Shown here piece by piece: positions 16,923-26,800 of a stretch of DNA of 43,218 nt. The translations under genes and the position numbers were made by a program. Within the stretch, counting starts at the first letter, position 1. Every line of letters starts with the position of its first letter. This DNA comes from Acidobacteriota bacterium (GTDB lineage Bacteria > Acidobacteriota > Terriglobia > Bryobacterales > Bryobacteraceae), in the NCBI GenBank assembly GCA_025354525.1, contig JANXMS010000156.1, positions 1 to 43,218 on the forward strand. The letters run 5' to 3'. The notes below the pieces were generated by a model, which was not told the origin of the DNA, searched no databases, and was given only the letters and a program-made list of their open reading frames with translations.

Positions 16923-18439
16923 TTCGTCTTCCGCTGCTCGTGGTAGCGATGTTTCACCATCGCCGTCACTGCCTCAATCGCCCACGCCTGCACTTTCTTA
17001 TCTTCAAAAGCCGGCTGGTGTGCGGCCGCCAATCGTACATCTCCCGGGGGTGGCCGTTTTGGCGTTTCGAGCGCCGCTCCGGAACTCCAGGGCACCGTAC
17101 CATCGCCAATCTCGGCTGGATCCTGCAACACCGCCTGCCAATCCTTGCCCGCCCCATCCGTAAAGAATCCGCGGAATCCCTGGTTCGGGTACGGGTCGCT
17201 TCGGATCAAGTTGCTCTCCACTCGCATCTCGATCACCGAGACCGATTTGTGCCCAATCCCCGTCATCGTCAAGGTCTGGGGATGCTGCTTCGGTGCCTGG
17301 TCTTTGGGGCAGAGTTGGTCGTGCAGCGCCTCAGCCAGCTGCAGATTCTGTAAGTACCGATCCCAGGCTTTATCCAGGTCCGCGTTCATCGCATCAGCCG
17401 GGTCCCCACCCTCGGGAGTCGGCATCTCCGGATTCAATAACTCCGGATCAACCAGCCCCCAGTAAGTGTTTTGACTAGGGTTCTCTCGCTGCTTCGGATG
17501 GACGATCGCCTTGATTCTATAAATCTCCTCGTATGGATCTCCCTTCTCCGGAAGCTTTTTCACCGCCTCCCCGCCCACCGTTACGGTCAGCCATTCTGCC
17601 TCCTGGTTGGTGGTTTGATGCACCTTGTTGGGCATCAATTGCAACCCGCCCGGAATGTTCCCCAACACCGCGGTCACCTTCGGCCCATCATTGCCCAATG
17701 CCCGCTGCACCATCCCCAGTGAATTGAAACCCTCAAATCCCGCCTTCATCCGCCAATACGCCCCCGGTGCCCCGGTCACCGGCTGCACCCCATGGATGAT
17801 TCCCACGATCTTGCCCTGCGCCCCCGAAATTTCGCTCGCCGTCCGCGTCACCAAGCCCCCCATCGAATGCGAAATCAGAATCACTTTCTCGCATAGCCCC
17901 GTCACCTTCCGCGATTCTTCGATAATCGCATCAATCCGTCTTGCTAAGTAAGTTCCGGCGTTCTTTACATCGTCGGACCAGTTATAGCCGACCGCGAAGA
18001 CAGGCAACACAAAGTACTTATTCAGCGGTCCCCAGTCGTGCTCTCGCAACAGCGTTAGAAACTTATGGTAGTCCTCCATAATCCCCCGAAAGCCGTCTCC
18101 CGGCGGGCTATCCTCGTCTACTTCCAGATAGTCCGGATTGAACGATTGCGCCGGCGTTCCAACGAGCAATCGGCGTCGTCTCGCTCCGTTCGAGCGCGCG
18201 AAAATCAGGTTCGACAGCATCCAACCGGTGCCCGTACTCCACCGCAAATTGGGCAGTCCGTCGGCATCCTCCCCTTCCCCGTTCGTCCCCGGACGCCGCA
18301 AGTGCGTCCCCATGATACCGGGCACAAACACAATCGGAATCGCCTCCCGCCGCACCTCGATCTCGTGCTTCTCCGTCGTCTCCATCCCTGCCAAAAACTC
18401 ATCCACCTTGTTCCAGTCAACGGTATGCTTTTTCGCCAT
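16919..18439 (-). CDS. Tle4-like alpha/beta-hydrolase, putative T6SS lipase effector
   Basis: This 506-residue hydrolase opens with a lipase oxyanion strand IPIVFVPGIMGTHLRR (residues 34-49). The nucleophile elbow SHSMGG holds S192 in VILISHSMGGLV. GDGTVPW near 445 offers D446 and AAAHQPAFED offers H474, so a full Ser-Asp-His triad is visible. There is no signal peptide, as expected for an effector delivered by a contractile system rather than by Sec. The large insertion between strands and the coupling to a Tli4-like lipoprotein favour the Tle4 phospholipase family over a housekeeping lipase. It lies between two lipoprotein genes in a four-gene operon whose first gene encodes an OmpA-like/peptidoglycan-binding protein. 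The triad assignment is by motif. Confidence 0.75.
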   Translation of the reverse strand: MAKKHTVDWNKVDEFLAGMETTEKHEIEVRREAIPIVFVPGIMGTHLRRPGTNGEGEDADGLPNLRWSTGTGWMLSNLIFARSNGARRRRLLVGTPAQSFNPDYLEVDEDSPPGDGFRGIMEDYHKFLTLLREHDWGPLNKYFVLPVFAVGYNWSDDVKNAGTYLARRIDAIIEESRKVTGLCEKVILISHSMGGLVTRTASEISGAQGKIVGIIHGVQPVTGAPGAYWRMKAGFEGFNSLGMVQRALGNDGPKVTAVLGNIPGGLQLMPNKVHQTTNQEAEWLTVTVGGEAVKKLPEKGDPYEEIYRIKAIVHPKQRENPSQNTYWGLVDPELLNPEMPTPEGGDPADAMNADLDKAWDRYLQNLQLAEALHDQLCPKDQAPKQHPQTLTMTGIGHKSVSVIEMRVESNLIRSDPYPNQGFRGFFTDGAGKDWQAVLQDPAEIGDGTVPWSSGAALETPKRPPPGDVRLAAAHQPAFEDKKVQAWAIEAVTAMVKHRYHEQRKTK

Positions 18440-18443
18440 GGCG

Positions 18444-19124
18444 TTACGGTTTCACCCCTTCCCCGTTGATCTTCGCGAGCACCGCCGTCACCTCCGGCCC
18501 GGCACCGTTGATCTCCCACCACGCTCGCGCCGCCACCACCGTCGTAAACTCCGGGTACACCCGTTTCACCCACTTGCCTGCAAACGCCTTGCCGTCCACG
18601 GTCGCCGCCTCGTCCTCCAAAACTCCAAGTAACGCCAGAAACGTCGCGGCCGAATATTCCACCCGGATCTCAACCGGGTTCGACAACACTGTCTCTTTGT
18701 CGTCCGTCAAATCCTTCACTTGCAGCCGATTCATCCCCGGCACAAAATGCTCCGGCCAACGCTTCCCCGCGTCGTATTCAAACGCATGCTTGGCTCCATC
18801 TTCAAGAACGATCGTCTCGGCGTCCTCGATCGACCATCGAACTTTCCCCTCGCCGGCGTACCGCAATATTTTGCCGAACGCCACTTCTATCGCCCCGATT
18901 TTGAGCTGGACCTCCCACGTCCGCCGCGGGTCGGAAAACTCCATCCGCTTCCCAGACCGATTCGTGTAGCGCACCCCAATCGGAATCCCTCCGCCTAACG
19001 AAAACACTCGCGTTGGTGCCGCCAGTTCAATCGTTTTCTTCGTGGCCGCAGCCCCTTGCACTCCGTCACTCATCACGCAACCTCCCAGAATTAGCGGTAA
19101 CACTACGGCCCATGCCGGTCTCAC
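18444..19124 (-). CDS. hypothetical lipoprotein in the effector operon (candidate immunity protein)
   Basis: This 226-residue protein starts with GTG, overlapping the upstream stop by 4 nt (GTGA), and has a lipobox (VVLPLILGGC). The mature protein looks beta-rich and begins with an Ig-like segment (FSLGGGIPIGVRYTNRSGKR) of the kind seen in periplasmic binding modules. The C-terminal 60 residues contain a W/Y-rich helix (FTTVVAARAWWEING). I do not recognise the family. It sits directly after the gene for a zincin-ended protein, so a natural guess is that it protects against that putative peptidase. It could equally be a structural partner. Its stop is 4 nt before the lipase start. Confidence 0.7.
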   Translation of the reverse strand: MRPAWAVVLPLILGGCVMSDGVQGAAATKKTIELAAPTRVFSLGGGIPIGVRYTNRSGKRMEFSDPRRTWEVQLKIGAIEVAFGKILRYAGEGKVRWSIEDAETIVLEDGAKHAFEYDAGKRWPEHFVPGMNRLQVKDLTDDKETVLSNPVEIRVEYSAATFLALLGVLEDEAATVDGKAFAGKWVKRVYPEFTTVVAARAWWEINGAGPEVTAVLAKINGEGVKP

Positions 19125-21967
19125 AAAATGCCTCGCAAGATGTTCTTCTCTCCTGCCGTGAAGGCGCTCACGCTGCTCGTCGTATCCATCAATCCAGCAC
19201 CCGCGGTGTGATCCCCCGGGCCGAAACTATCTTTTTTAAACTGGTTCTTCGTCTCGTGCCCCGCCTCGTGCGTCACCACTACCTGCGTTCGCGCTGCCGT
19301 CATCCCAGCCGTCACATACGCGCGCTGTCCAGTCGATACCCCCTGGCCGCGAATCCACCGAGCGTCCGGATGGATGTTCCGGCCTTCCACCGCGATGCGC
19401 AACGCTGGAAATGCCGTCCATTCCGCTGTCGTCGCGTCCGCCCCGGACGCCGCCGAGTATTTCGGATGCTCAAACTCAATCGATACCAGCGAGTTCACCG
19501 GCACCGCGGCATCCGGTGCCCAACTAGCAAGACCCGCGTTATAGACGCCAATGATTCGATCCCGCCAAGCATTCGCCTTCGCTTGGACCGCCGCCAGCCC
19601 AGCTACCTGCGCTGGCCCCGCCGGTCCATTCGCCGCTGCCGTCTCCGCCGCCGTCGGCGTCTCCGCCGCTATCTTCACTTGATGAGTAGCCCAATTCACT
19701 TGCGCCTGCGTCGCATGGTCCCACAACCCGATATACTTCGCGGTAAACGCCGCTGCCACCGCTTTCACCACGCCCAACTCATATTCCACAAAACTGTCCG
19801 CCGTATAGAACGGCTGAATCAACCCGACCGTACCCTGCGTCGAAACATGCGTCTGCCCGGCCATCTCGAACGGCTCAAGCCGTACCTTGCGGAAGATCGT
19901 TGCCTCCGGAGACTCCTTACTCACTCCCGCCACCTCCGCCTTCACCTTGTACGTATTCCCACCGACGCCCGAAGGCAGGAAAAAGATCGTTGCCAACCCT
20001 TGTGCCCCCGCTGTCCCCGTCTTGGCCAGTGCGGTAGTTTTAAACCCATCCGGAGAAGTCGCCACCGAATTCGGATGCGCTGACCAGTATAGTGCCGCGG
20101 CGTTGCCCGTCTTCCCCAGCGTCTTCGGAGCGGCATAAACAAACGAAGCCACCGCGGTCGTATTTGACCCGCCAGGCGTAAACGAATACTTGGCCTCCAT
20201 CTCCACCGGTGTCAGCGCCCCGCCTCCAGCTTTCTTCTTCAGAAACACCTTAGTCGTCACCAACACTTTGTCGTCCGGATTGTTCAGCAGAATCCGGTTC
20301 CCCGGAGCGACCATCTCCAACTCGATCTTCTCGACCTCGACTTTCGTATCCTTGGAGTCCCTTAACCGCCCGTTGGCCCACTGGATCCTCACCGTAAACG
20401 GAGACCCTGCCGGATCGATAAACTTCCCATCGGATGCCTTTCCGTCCCATGCAATCGTCTTTCCGGCACCAGTGGCAAGCTCCGCCGCCGTCAAATCCCG
20501 CTCAAACACAATCTTATTCGGAGTCTTCTTGCTGACCACCGACAACGTCGCCCCCTCTCCCTCCAGGTCTTTGCAATCGTAGTTCACGGCTAACGACTCC
20601 ACGCCGGGAGCAAACACCGCATCCACGCTCTTCATAACTAGGCGAGGCTGCTTCGGCGGCTTCGGCTTCGGAGGAGACACCGGCACCGGTACCGGAAACG
20701 GCACCGGCAGCCCCAACAACTTGTCCACCTCATCGTAGAACTTCGGAAACCGAACCTCGCAGAGCCCACCTGGAATAGGTTCGATCCGCACGCAGCCCTT
20801 ATCGCCCAAAACCCCCGTCTTCGGCCCATTCGTCAACTTACTATCGAACGGCTCGCCCGGAAACAATTTCGCGTCCTGCTTCGGCCACCACGGCCGCGTC
20901 TCCAGATACAACTTTTCCGACAAACAAAACTCGATAAACTCAATCGTAACTTTCGGAGGAGGCGGCTTCACCCCTTCGCAAGGCGACTTGATCATCAGCC
21001 GGTGATAAAACCGACAGCCGAACGTATCGAGCGTATCCCCAAACTTTCTCCGCGCCGGCTGCGGGTTCCGCCTCTTGTCTCCGTCCGACCAGAATCGCGC
21101 CCGGCATCCAGCGGTGCCCTCGTTCGCCCGCGGACACGGCCACTTCGCCGAAGGCGGAGTTCCCGGTCGAAACAACAAAAGCAACACTCGCCGATTGACG
21201 CTATTCTCCCGGTCCCGTTGCGGATGATTCTCCGTCTTATTCAACTCCTGACTCTCTAACTGCGAGAACACCATCGTCGGGTTAAACTCGCTACAACCCT
21301 GATAGTCACCCTTCCCGCCCGCGTCCACGCCCTGCCCCAGAAAGTCGGTCTTCGCCAACTTCATCGGGCACAAGAAATCCATATACGCGGCGAATAACTT
21401 CTCCCGGGTCTTCGCCCCCGCCTCTCCGTCCACGGTTAGCCCACCGGCTTTGGTCTGAAACGCCTTCACCGCCGCCTTGGTCTTCGGCCCGTTCACCCCG
21501 TCCACTAACCCAGGGTCGTGCCCTACCGCTTGCAGCATGTGCTGAATCGAACGAGTCCCCCAACCCTCGGCGTTCCCACCCGCCTTATATAGCCCCTCCC
21601 AGCGCGCTACATCCCGGATCAGAACCGCATAAACCGACTCCGCCCGGTTCCCGCTTAGCTCTTTATTGAAGACGTCGTCACCCACCGGGTCCGCGTGCCC
21701 AAAAATCGTCAACGGAGCCTTCGGATGCTTCTGTATTAACGCCGCCAGCTCATCAAACTCTTTCTTCGTCGCCGGCAACAGAAACGACGATGCGAACGCA
21801 AATCGTACGTCCTCCAGCTTCCAACAACCCACCGGAACCAACTCCATCCGAATGGTGTTCTTGCCCTTCCCGGCCGTCGACGGAGAAGCCAAAACCGGCA
21901 GCAACTCCCTCACCGGGTGGTCCGCCGTCAGTCCACCGATTACCTCGACCTGATCTTCATTGGCCAT
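19121..21967 (-). CDS. modular OmpA-like/peptidoglycan-binding protein with C-terminal zincin motif
   Basis: From the ATG at 21967 this encodes 948 residues. In-frame TTG at 22006 would add 13 residues, but ATG followed by the recognisable VEVIGGLTADHPVRELLPVL is preferred. Residues 54-125 resemble an OmpA-like domain (VRFAFASSFLLP, then IFGHADPVGDDVFNKELSGNR). Residues 135-200 form a PG_binding_1 domain (IQHMLQAVGHDPGLVDGVNG, then AVKAFQTKAGGLTVDGEAG). Residues 205-420 are a cysteine-rich region and 420-440 a Pro/Lys/Val linker. The remainder has Ig-like strands and a C-terminal zincin motif, HEAGH (H900, E901, H904), with a possible third ligand H920 before a GLMD turn. There is no signal peptide. 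From memory, similar N-terminal regions occur next to VgrG genes. I infer a secreted modular effector with peptidase activity. Confidence 0.7.
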   Translation of the reverse strand: MANEDQVEVIGGLTADHPVRELLPVLASPSTAGKGKNTIRMELVPVGCWKLEDVRFAFASSFLLPATKKEFDELAALIQKHPKAPLTIFGHADPVGDDVFNKELSGNRAESVYAVLIRDVARWEGLYKAGGNAEGWGTRSIQHMLQAVGHDPGLVDGVNGPKTKAAVKAFQTKAGGLTVDGEAGAKTREKLFAAYMDFLCPMKLAKTDFLGQGVDAGGKGDYQGCSEFNPTMVFSQLESQELNKTENHPQRDRENSVNRRVLLLLFRPGTPPSAKWPCPRANEGTAGCRARFWSDGDKRRNPQPARRKFGDTLDTFGCRFYHRLMIKSPCEGVKPPPPKVTIEFIEFCLSEKLYLETRPWWPKQDAKLFPGEPFDSKLTNGPKTGVLGDKGCVRIEPIPGGLCEVRFPKFYDEVDKLLGLPVPFPVPVPVSPPKPKPPKQPRLVMKSVDAVFAPGVESLAVNYDCKDLEGEGATLSVVSKKTPNKIVFERDLTAAELATGAGKTIAWDGKASDGKFIDPAGSPFTVRIQWANGRLRDSKDTKVEVEKIELEMVAPGNRILLNNPDDKVLVTTKVFLKKKAGGGALTPVEMEAKYSFTPGGSNTTAVASFVYAAPKTLGKTGNAAALYWSAHPNSVATSPDGFKTTALAKTGTAGAQGLATIFFLPSGVGGNTYKVKAEVAGVSKESPEATIFRKVRLEPFEMAGQTHVSTQGTVGLIQPFYTADSFVEYELGVVKAVAAAFTAKYIGLWDHATQAQVNWATHQVKIAAETPTAAETAAANGPAGPAQVAGLAAVQAKANAWRDRIIGVYNAGLASWAPDAAVPVNSLVSIEFEHPKYSAASGADATTAEWTAFPALRIAVEGRNIHPDARWIRGQGVSTGQRAYVTAGMTAARTQVVVTHEAGHETKNQFKKDSFGPGDHTAGAGLMDTTSSVSAFTAGEKNILRGIL

Positions 21968-22044
21968 CAAGTTATGTACGCGGAATTCTGCCGCCCTTCC
22001 CCTCAACAGTCGCTCCGTACCCAGCCAGTATACTCAAGAAGTCC

Positions 22045-23856
22045 ATGCACCCACTCCTGTCTCCGAACTCCCTCATTGCCCTCCTCGCCGCCGCCGGCAT
22101 CACCGCCCACCTTGTCACCGGCTCTCCCTGGCCTCTCTGGACCGTCCTCACCCTCGGCGGTCTCCCCCTCCTCTGGGAACTCCTCAAGAAACTCTTCGCC
22201 CTTGATTTTGGCTCTGACTTACTCGCCGGCATGTCGATCATTACATCGATCTTACTCGAACAGTATCTCGTCGGCTCCATTGTCGTCCTCATGCTTTCGG
22301 GCGGCGCTGCCCTCGAGGACTATGCCATGCAGCGGGCCTCCGCCGTCCTGGCCGCCCTCGTCAAACGCATGCCCCGCGTCGCGCACCGCCGCTCCGGCCC
22401 CGATATCGTCGACATCCCGCTCGAACAAGTCGCCATCGGCGATGTCCTCGTCGTCCTCCCCCACGAAACCTGCCCCGTCGACGGTGCCGTACTGGATGGC
22501 CGAGGCACCATGGACGAATCCTTCCTCACCGGCGAGCCCTTCCGCATTGGCAAACTCCCCGGTGCCTCCGTAATCTCAGGTGCTATCAACGGCGATGCTG
22601 TCCTCGAAATCAAAGCGGCCAAACTCCCCATCGACTCTCGCTACGCCCAAATTATGAAGGTCATGCAACAGGCCGAAGAGTCCCGCCCCGCCATGCGCCG
22701 TCTCGCGGACCGCCTCGGCAGTTGGTACACCCCCCTAGCCCTCGCCGTCGCCGGGCTCGGCTGGTTCCTCAGCGGCGATTCCAGCCGCTTCCTCGCCGTC
22801 CTCGTCATCGCCACCCCCTGCCCCCTCCTCATCGCCATTCCGGTCGCCATCCTCGGTGCCATCTCGCTCGCCGCACGCCGCGCCATCATCATCAAGGATC
22901 CCGGCCTCCTCGAACGCATCGATACCTGCCGCACCTTCATCTTCGATAAAACCGGCACCCTCACCTACGGCCGTCCGAACCTCACCGAAATCATCACCGC
23001 CCCCGGTGTCGACCGCCGTCAAGCCCTCGCTTACGCCGCCAGCCTCGAACAGTTCTCGAAACACCCGCTGGCCGGTGCGGTCATCACCGCCGCCGAATCC
23101 GAAGGCGTCCCCCTCACCCCCGTCCTCGATGTCAGCGAAAAGCCCGGCCAAGGCCTGATTGGCCACATCGGCCCCCTCCTCATCGCCATCACCGGCCGCG
23201 CTAAAATCAATCTCCCCGACCTTCCCCCTACCGCCCCCGGCATGGAAGCCATCCTTCTCGTCGACGGCCGCTTCTTCGCCGCCCTCCGCTTTCAAGACGC
23301 TCCCCGAGCCGAAAGCCAACCCTTTATCAAACACCTCAAACCTCGCCACGGCGTCTCAAAAATCATGCTCCTCTCCGGCGACCGCGAAGCCGAAGTCCGC
23401 TACCTCGCCGCCCAAGTCGGCATCACGGAAGTGCTCTACAGCAAAAGCCCCGAAGAAAAGGTCGCCATCGTCCGCGCCGAAACCGCCCTCGCCCCCACCC
23501 TCTTCGTCGGCGACGGCATTAACGACGCCCCCGCCATGCAAGCCGCCACGGTCGGCATCGCCTTCGGCCAACACAGCGACGTCACCGCCGAAGCCGCCGG
23601 TGCCGTCGTCCTCGAAGCCTCGCTTCAGAAGGTCGACGAACTCATCCACATCGGCCAACGCCTCCGCCGCATCGCTCTCCAATGCGCCGTCGGCGGCATG
23701 GCCCTCAGCTTCCTCGGCATGCTCGCCGCCGCGGCCGGATACCTTCCGCCCCTCGCCGGGGCGATCGCGCAGGAGTTCATCGATCTGGTCGCCGTCTTGA
23801 ACGCTCTCCGGATGGCCCTGCCACCCGGAGAACTCAGCGACATCGACCACGCTTAA
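22045..23856 (+). CDS. P1B-type heavy-metal-translocating ATPase (TPCP motif)
   Basis: From the ATG at 22045 the protein has 603 residues; the frame is open further upstream, but those codons run antisense through the effector gene. It lacks any N-terminal metal-binding domain. Two hydrophobic segments at about 8-48 and two at 55-90 precede the actuator domain (TGEPF, residues 162-166). The intramembrane motif is TPCP (257-260) instead of CPC. The phosphorylated aspartate is D301 in FDKTGTLT, and the nucleotide domain shows SKHPLAG and GDGINDAPAM. A C-terminal membrane pair closes the protein. TPC-type P1B pumps form a minor subgroup whose metal is uncertain; nickel, zinc or others are possible. 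It stands alone, diverges from the effector operon and overlaps the convergent receptor by 4 nt. Confidence 0.88.
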   Translation: MHPLLSPNSLIALLAAAGITAHLVTGSPWPLWTVLTLGGLPLLWELLKKLFALDFGSDLLAGMSIITSILLEQYLVGSIVVLMLSGGAALEDYAMQRASAVLAALVKRMPRVAHRRSGPDIVDIPLEQVAIGDVLVVLPHETCPVDGAVLDGRGTMDESFLTGEPFRIGKLPGASVISGAINGDAVLEIKAAKLPIDSRYAQIMKVMQQAEESRPAMRRLADRLGSWYTPLALAVAGLGWFLSGDSSRFLAVLVIATPCPLLIAIPVAILGAISLAARRAIIIKDPGLLERIDTCRTFIFDKTGTLTYGRPNLTEIITAPGVDRRQALAYAASLEQFSKHPLAGAVITAAESEGVPLTPVLDVSEKPGQGLIGHIGPLLIAITGRAKINLPDLPPTAPGMEAILLVDGRFFAALRFQDAPRAESQPFIKHLKPRHGVSKIMLLSGDREAEVRYLAAQVGITEVLYSKSPEEKVAIVRAETALAPTLFVGDGINDAPAMQAATVGIAFGQHSDVTAEAAGAVVLEASLQKVDELIHIGQRLRRIALQCAVGGMALSFLGMLAAAAGYLPPLAGAIAQEFIDLVAVLNALRMALPPGELSDIDHA

Positions 23857-26800
23857 AACAACACCTTCATCACTATCACCACCATCCGCGTGCCATTGTT
23901 CTGCGCCGGGTTCAACTGGCCAAACCGCGGATCGGTCACGTTGTTGCTCGCCAGCGATCCAAAATAGGCGTAATTCAAGGCGTTCTGGAAGTCCGCTCGG
24001 ATCTGCCACTTCACCCTTTCAAAGAACTGGAATTCTTTGTACGCGGAAATCTCCCAGCTCTCCAAATGCCGACTCCGCACGTCGGGGAAACGCGTCGGGA
24101 AGTCCCTTAAAGTAAAAGGAGCCTGCGCCGACCGTGGAAAAAGCGTCGTGTCGAAGTACTTGTCAAAGAACGGATTGAAACTCGGCCGACCGGCCGTCAC
24201 CGCCAAACTGTCCCGTTGCGAGTCGCTCAGCTTCGCGCTTCGCGCCGCCAGCGGACCCGCGTTCGGAAAGTCAAACGGCACCCCGCTCCGCGTCATATAC
24301 TGCACGTTCAAACCCCACCCGCCGAGGACAGCCTGCGTCACTCCGTGCGCCCCGCTTAGGAACTTCCGGCCCTTCCCAAACGGCAACTCATAGGCCACCA
24401 AAGCCGAAAAGGTGTGCGGAATATCGAAGTTCAGCAGCCGCTGCTCCAACCCCGAACCCAACAGGTTAGTCACATTTACATCCTGCGCGTTCAACACCGA
24501 AACCCGCTCCAAAGTCTTCGACCACGTGTAGGACAGCGTCGAAGCCAACCCATTGGCGAACCGGCGCGACGCCCGCGTCTGCAGCGAATGGTAGCTCTGG
24601 CTTCCCACCGGCACATTCGTCAACGTCACTTGGCTGAAGTGCGGATACGGGTTCAACAACGCCGACCGCGGCACCGTGGCCCCGTTGATCGCCGACCCCG
24701 GCAACAATCCGGCGAGTGGATTGGGCACTTGGCCGTTGAAGAACGCGGGGCGCTCCCCCACCGGCAGCCGTGTCAAATCCGCGCCCGGGATGAAGTTCTG
24801 TGCCAGGTTCACCGGCAACTTCGACGTCAAATTCCCCGAGTAGCTCACATCGGTCAACCAAGTATTCCCAATAGTTCTCTGAAAACCGGCCGAAAACTGC
24901 TGCGAATAGGGCAGCGGACGGTCCAGATACTGAGCCGCAACTCCCAACCCCAAGTTCGTCGACAACCCTTGGCTCGACCCAATCGGCTGCAACAGGCCGG
25001 TCGGAAACAGCGCCTGCGGAAACGGATCGTTTAAGAAACTTGCCGGCGTCAGGTTGTTGTCCGTGCTCGGAATCACGGTCGTCGGTTGACTGAAACCGGT
25101 ATCCGCCCCCGCCGCGTTCTGCCCCATATAGCTCAATCCGTAGCCGCCGCGGAAGACCCACTTCGGCAAGAACTGCCACGCCAGACCAACTCGCGGCTGC
25201 CAGTTGTTCCGGTCCCGCGTGAACGCCTCCCGCGCCGCGCCGCTCGTCCCGGCGTAGAGCAAGCCGCCCTTCAGGGTCAACCCATTTACGCGGCTCTGCA
25301 ACGGGCTTGCCTGATCGGAAGCAAACCCTCGCACTTGCCGATTAAAACGCTCAACAATCGGGCTCTCATAGTCCCAGCGTAGACCAAAGTTCAACGTCAA
25401 CGTCTTCGTGATCTTCCAGTCATCTTGAAAGAAAAACGCAGCGTAGTCGTTCTGATAAGCTGGCCAAACGTTCTTTTCCACATTCCCGGAAGTAATCGCC
25501 CCCACCAGAAAAGTAGCCAGCTCATTCCCGCTCGTCGCGTCGGCCTGCTGTGCGTTCCGCTGCGTCCAGTTCCTGCCAAAGTTAAACGTCCCGCTCGACG
25601 CACCCGGGTTGTGCGTATTCGCGTTATATCGCCGCAGCTCCGCCCCCATCTTCCATGTTTGCCGTCCACGAATCACCGTCAAATTCGGCTGTATCGAATA
25701 CGTGTCCGTCGTTTCGTAGTTCGCCGTCCGCGTCGAACCCAGCGACGAAATATTGTTCCCCGTAAAGTTGAACCGCGGAAACTGGCGCACATCAAACTGG
25801 CTCACCAACCGTTCCGGCAGCCCCAACTCGGTCGGGTTAAAGTCTCGACCGAAGATGTTCCCCGAAAATCCCTCGTACCGCGCCAAACCGCCGCGCAGAT
25901 TGAACACCATCGAAGGGCTCAACGTATACGTCCAGTCCGCCCCCCAATTCCGCGAAATCCGCGTTGAAGGAGCTTCCGTCGATGGCTCCGCGGCGTTCGT
26001 TCCCCACTGCACCCGCGCGAAATTGTTCCACGGCGTCTGGCCATATCGGAAGCTCACGCGGCTTCGGTCCGAGGCCGACCAGTCCATTTTTCCCAGCCAC
26101 TGGTCGTAATCATTCCGCGAGCTATTCACAAACAGGTAATTATTTTGCCCGTCCGGACTCTCGCTTATCCGGTTCGGTGCCGGATAGAAGTCGATCGTCT
26201 TTGCCGCCACCGGGTTGATCCGGTTTCGAGGAATCACATTCCCCGCAAACGGCACGCGAGGCGAAGTCAGCGGATCGAAAATCGCAATCTGCTGATTTGC
26301 GTTCGTCACTAACTGCGAAAAATCGCCCGTCTTCTGCGCCGCCGTCGGCACGGTCCATATCTGCGTCTGCGGATTCCGTTCCCGTAGGCCCTCGAGTGAC
26401 AACATCCAAAACAGCTTATTCTTCCCGTTGAATATTTTTGGAATCAGCACCGGACCATCCACTCGGAATCCGAACGTGTTGTTCTTATAAGCTGGCTTTT
26501 TAACCCCAGCCGAATTCCGCGAGTAGCCATTCGCAACCAGTTTTTCGTTCTTGAAAAACTCGAACAACTCCCCGTGAAACTGGTTCGTTCCGCTCCGAAT
26601 GTTGATGGATGTCGTCCCGCCGCCCACCCGGCCATACTGCGCATCGTAGGTGTTCGTGATTACGTTCACCTCTTCAATGGCCTGCAGCGCCGGCGCAAAC
26701 GAAGCGCCCCTGTTACCACGGGTTGAAGTAAGGCCATCCAGCAATACTTCGTTCTCCCCGCTTCGTCCCCCGTTGATTGAAACGCTGTTCATATTCCCAA

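Noticed and set aside
21968-22006. TTG start at 22006 for the modular effector
   Set aside because: No suitably spaced Shine-Dalgarno, and the recognisable N-terminal sequence begins after the ATG at 21967.
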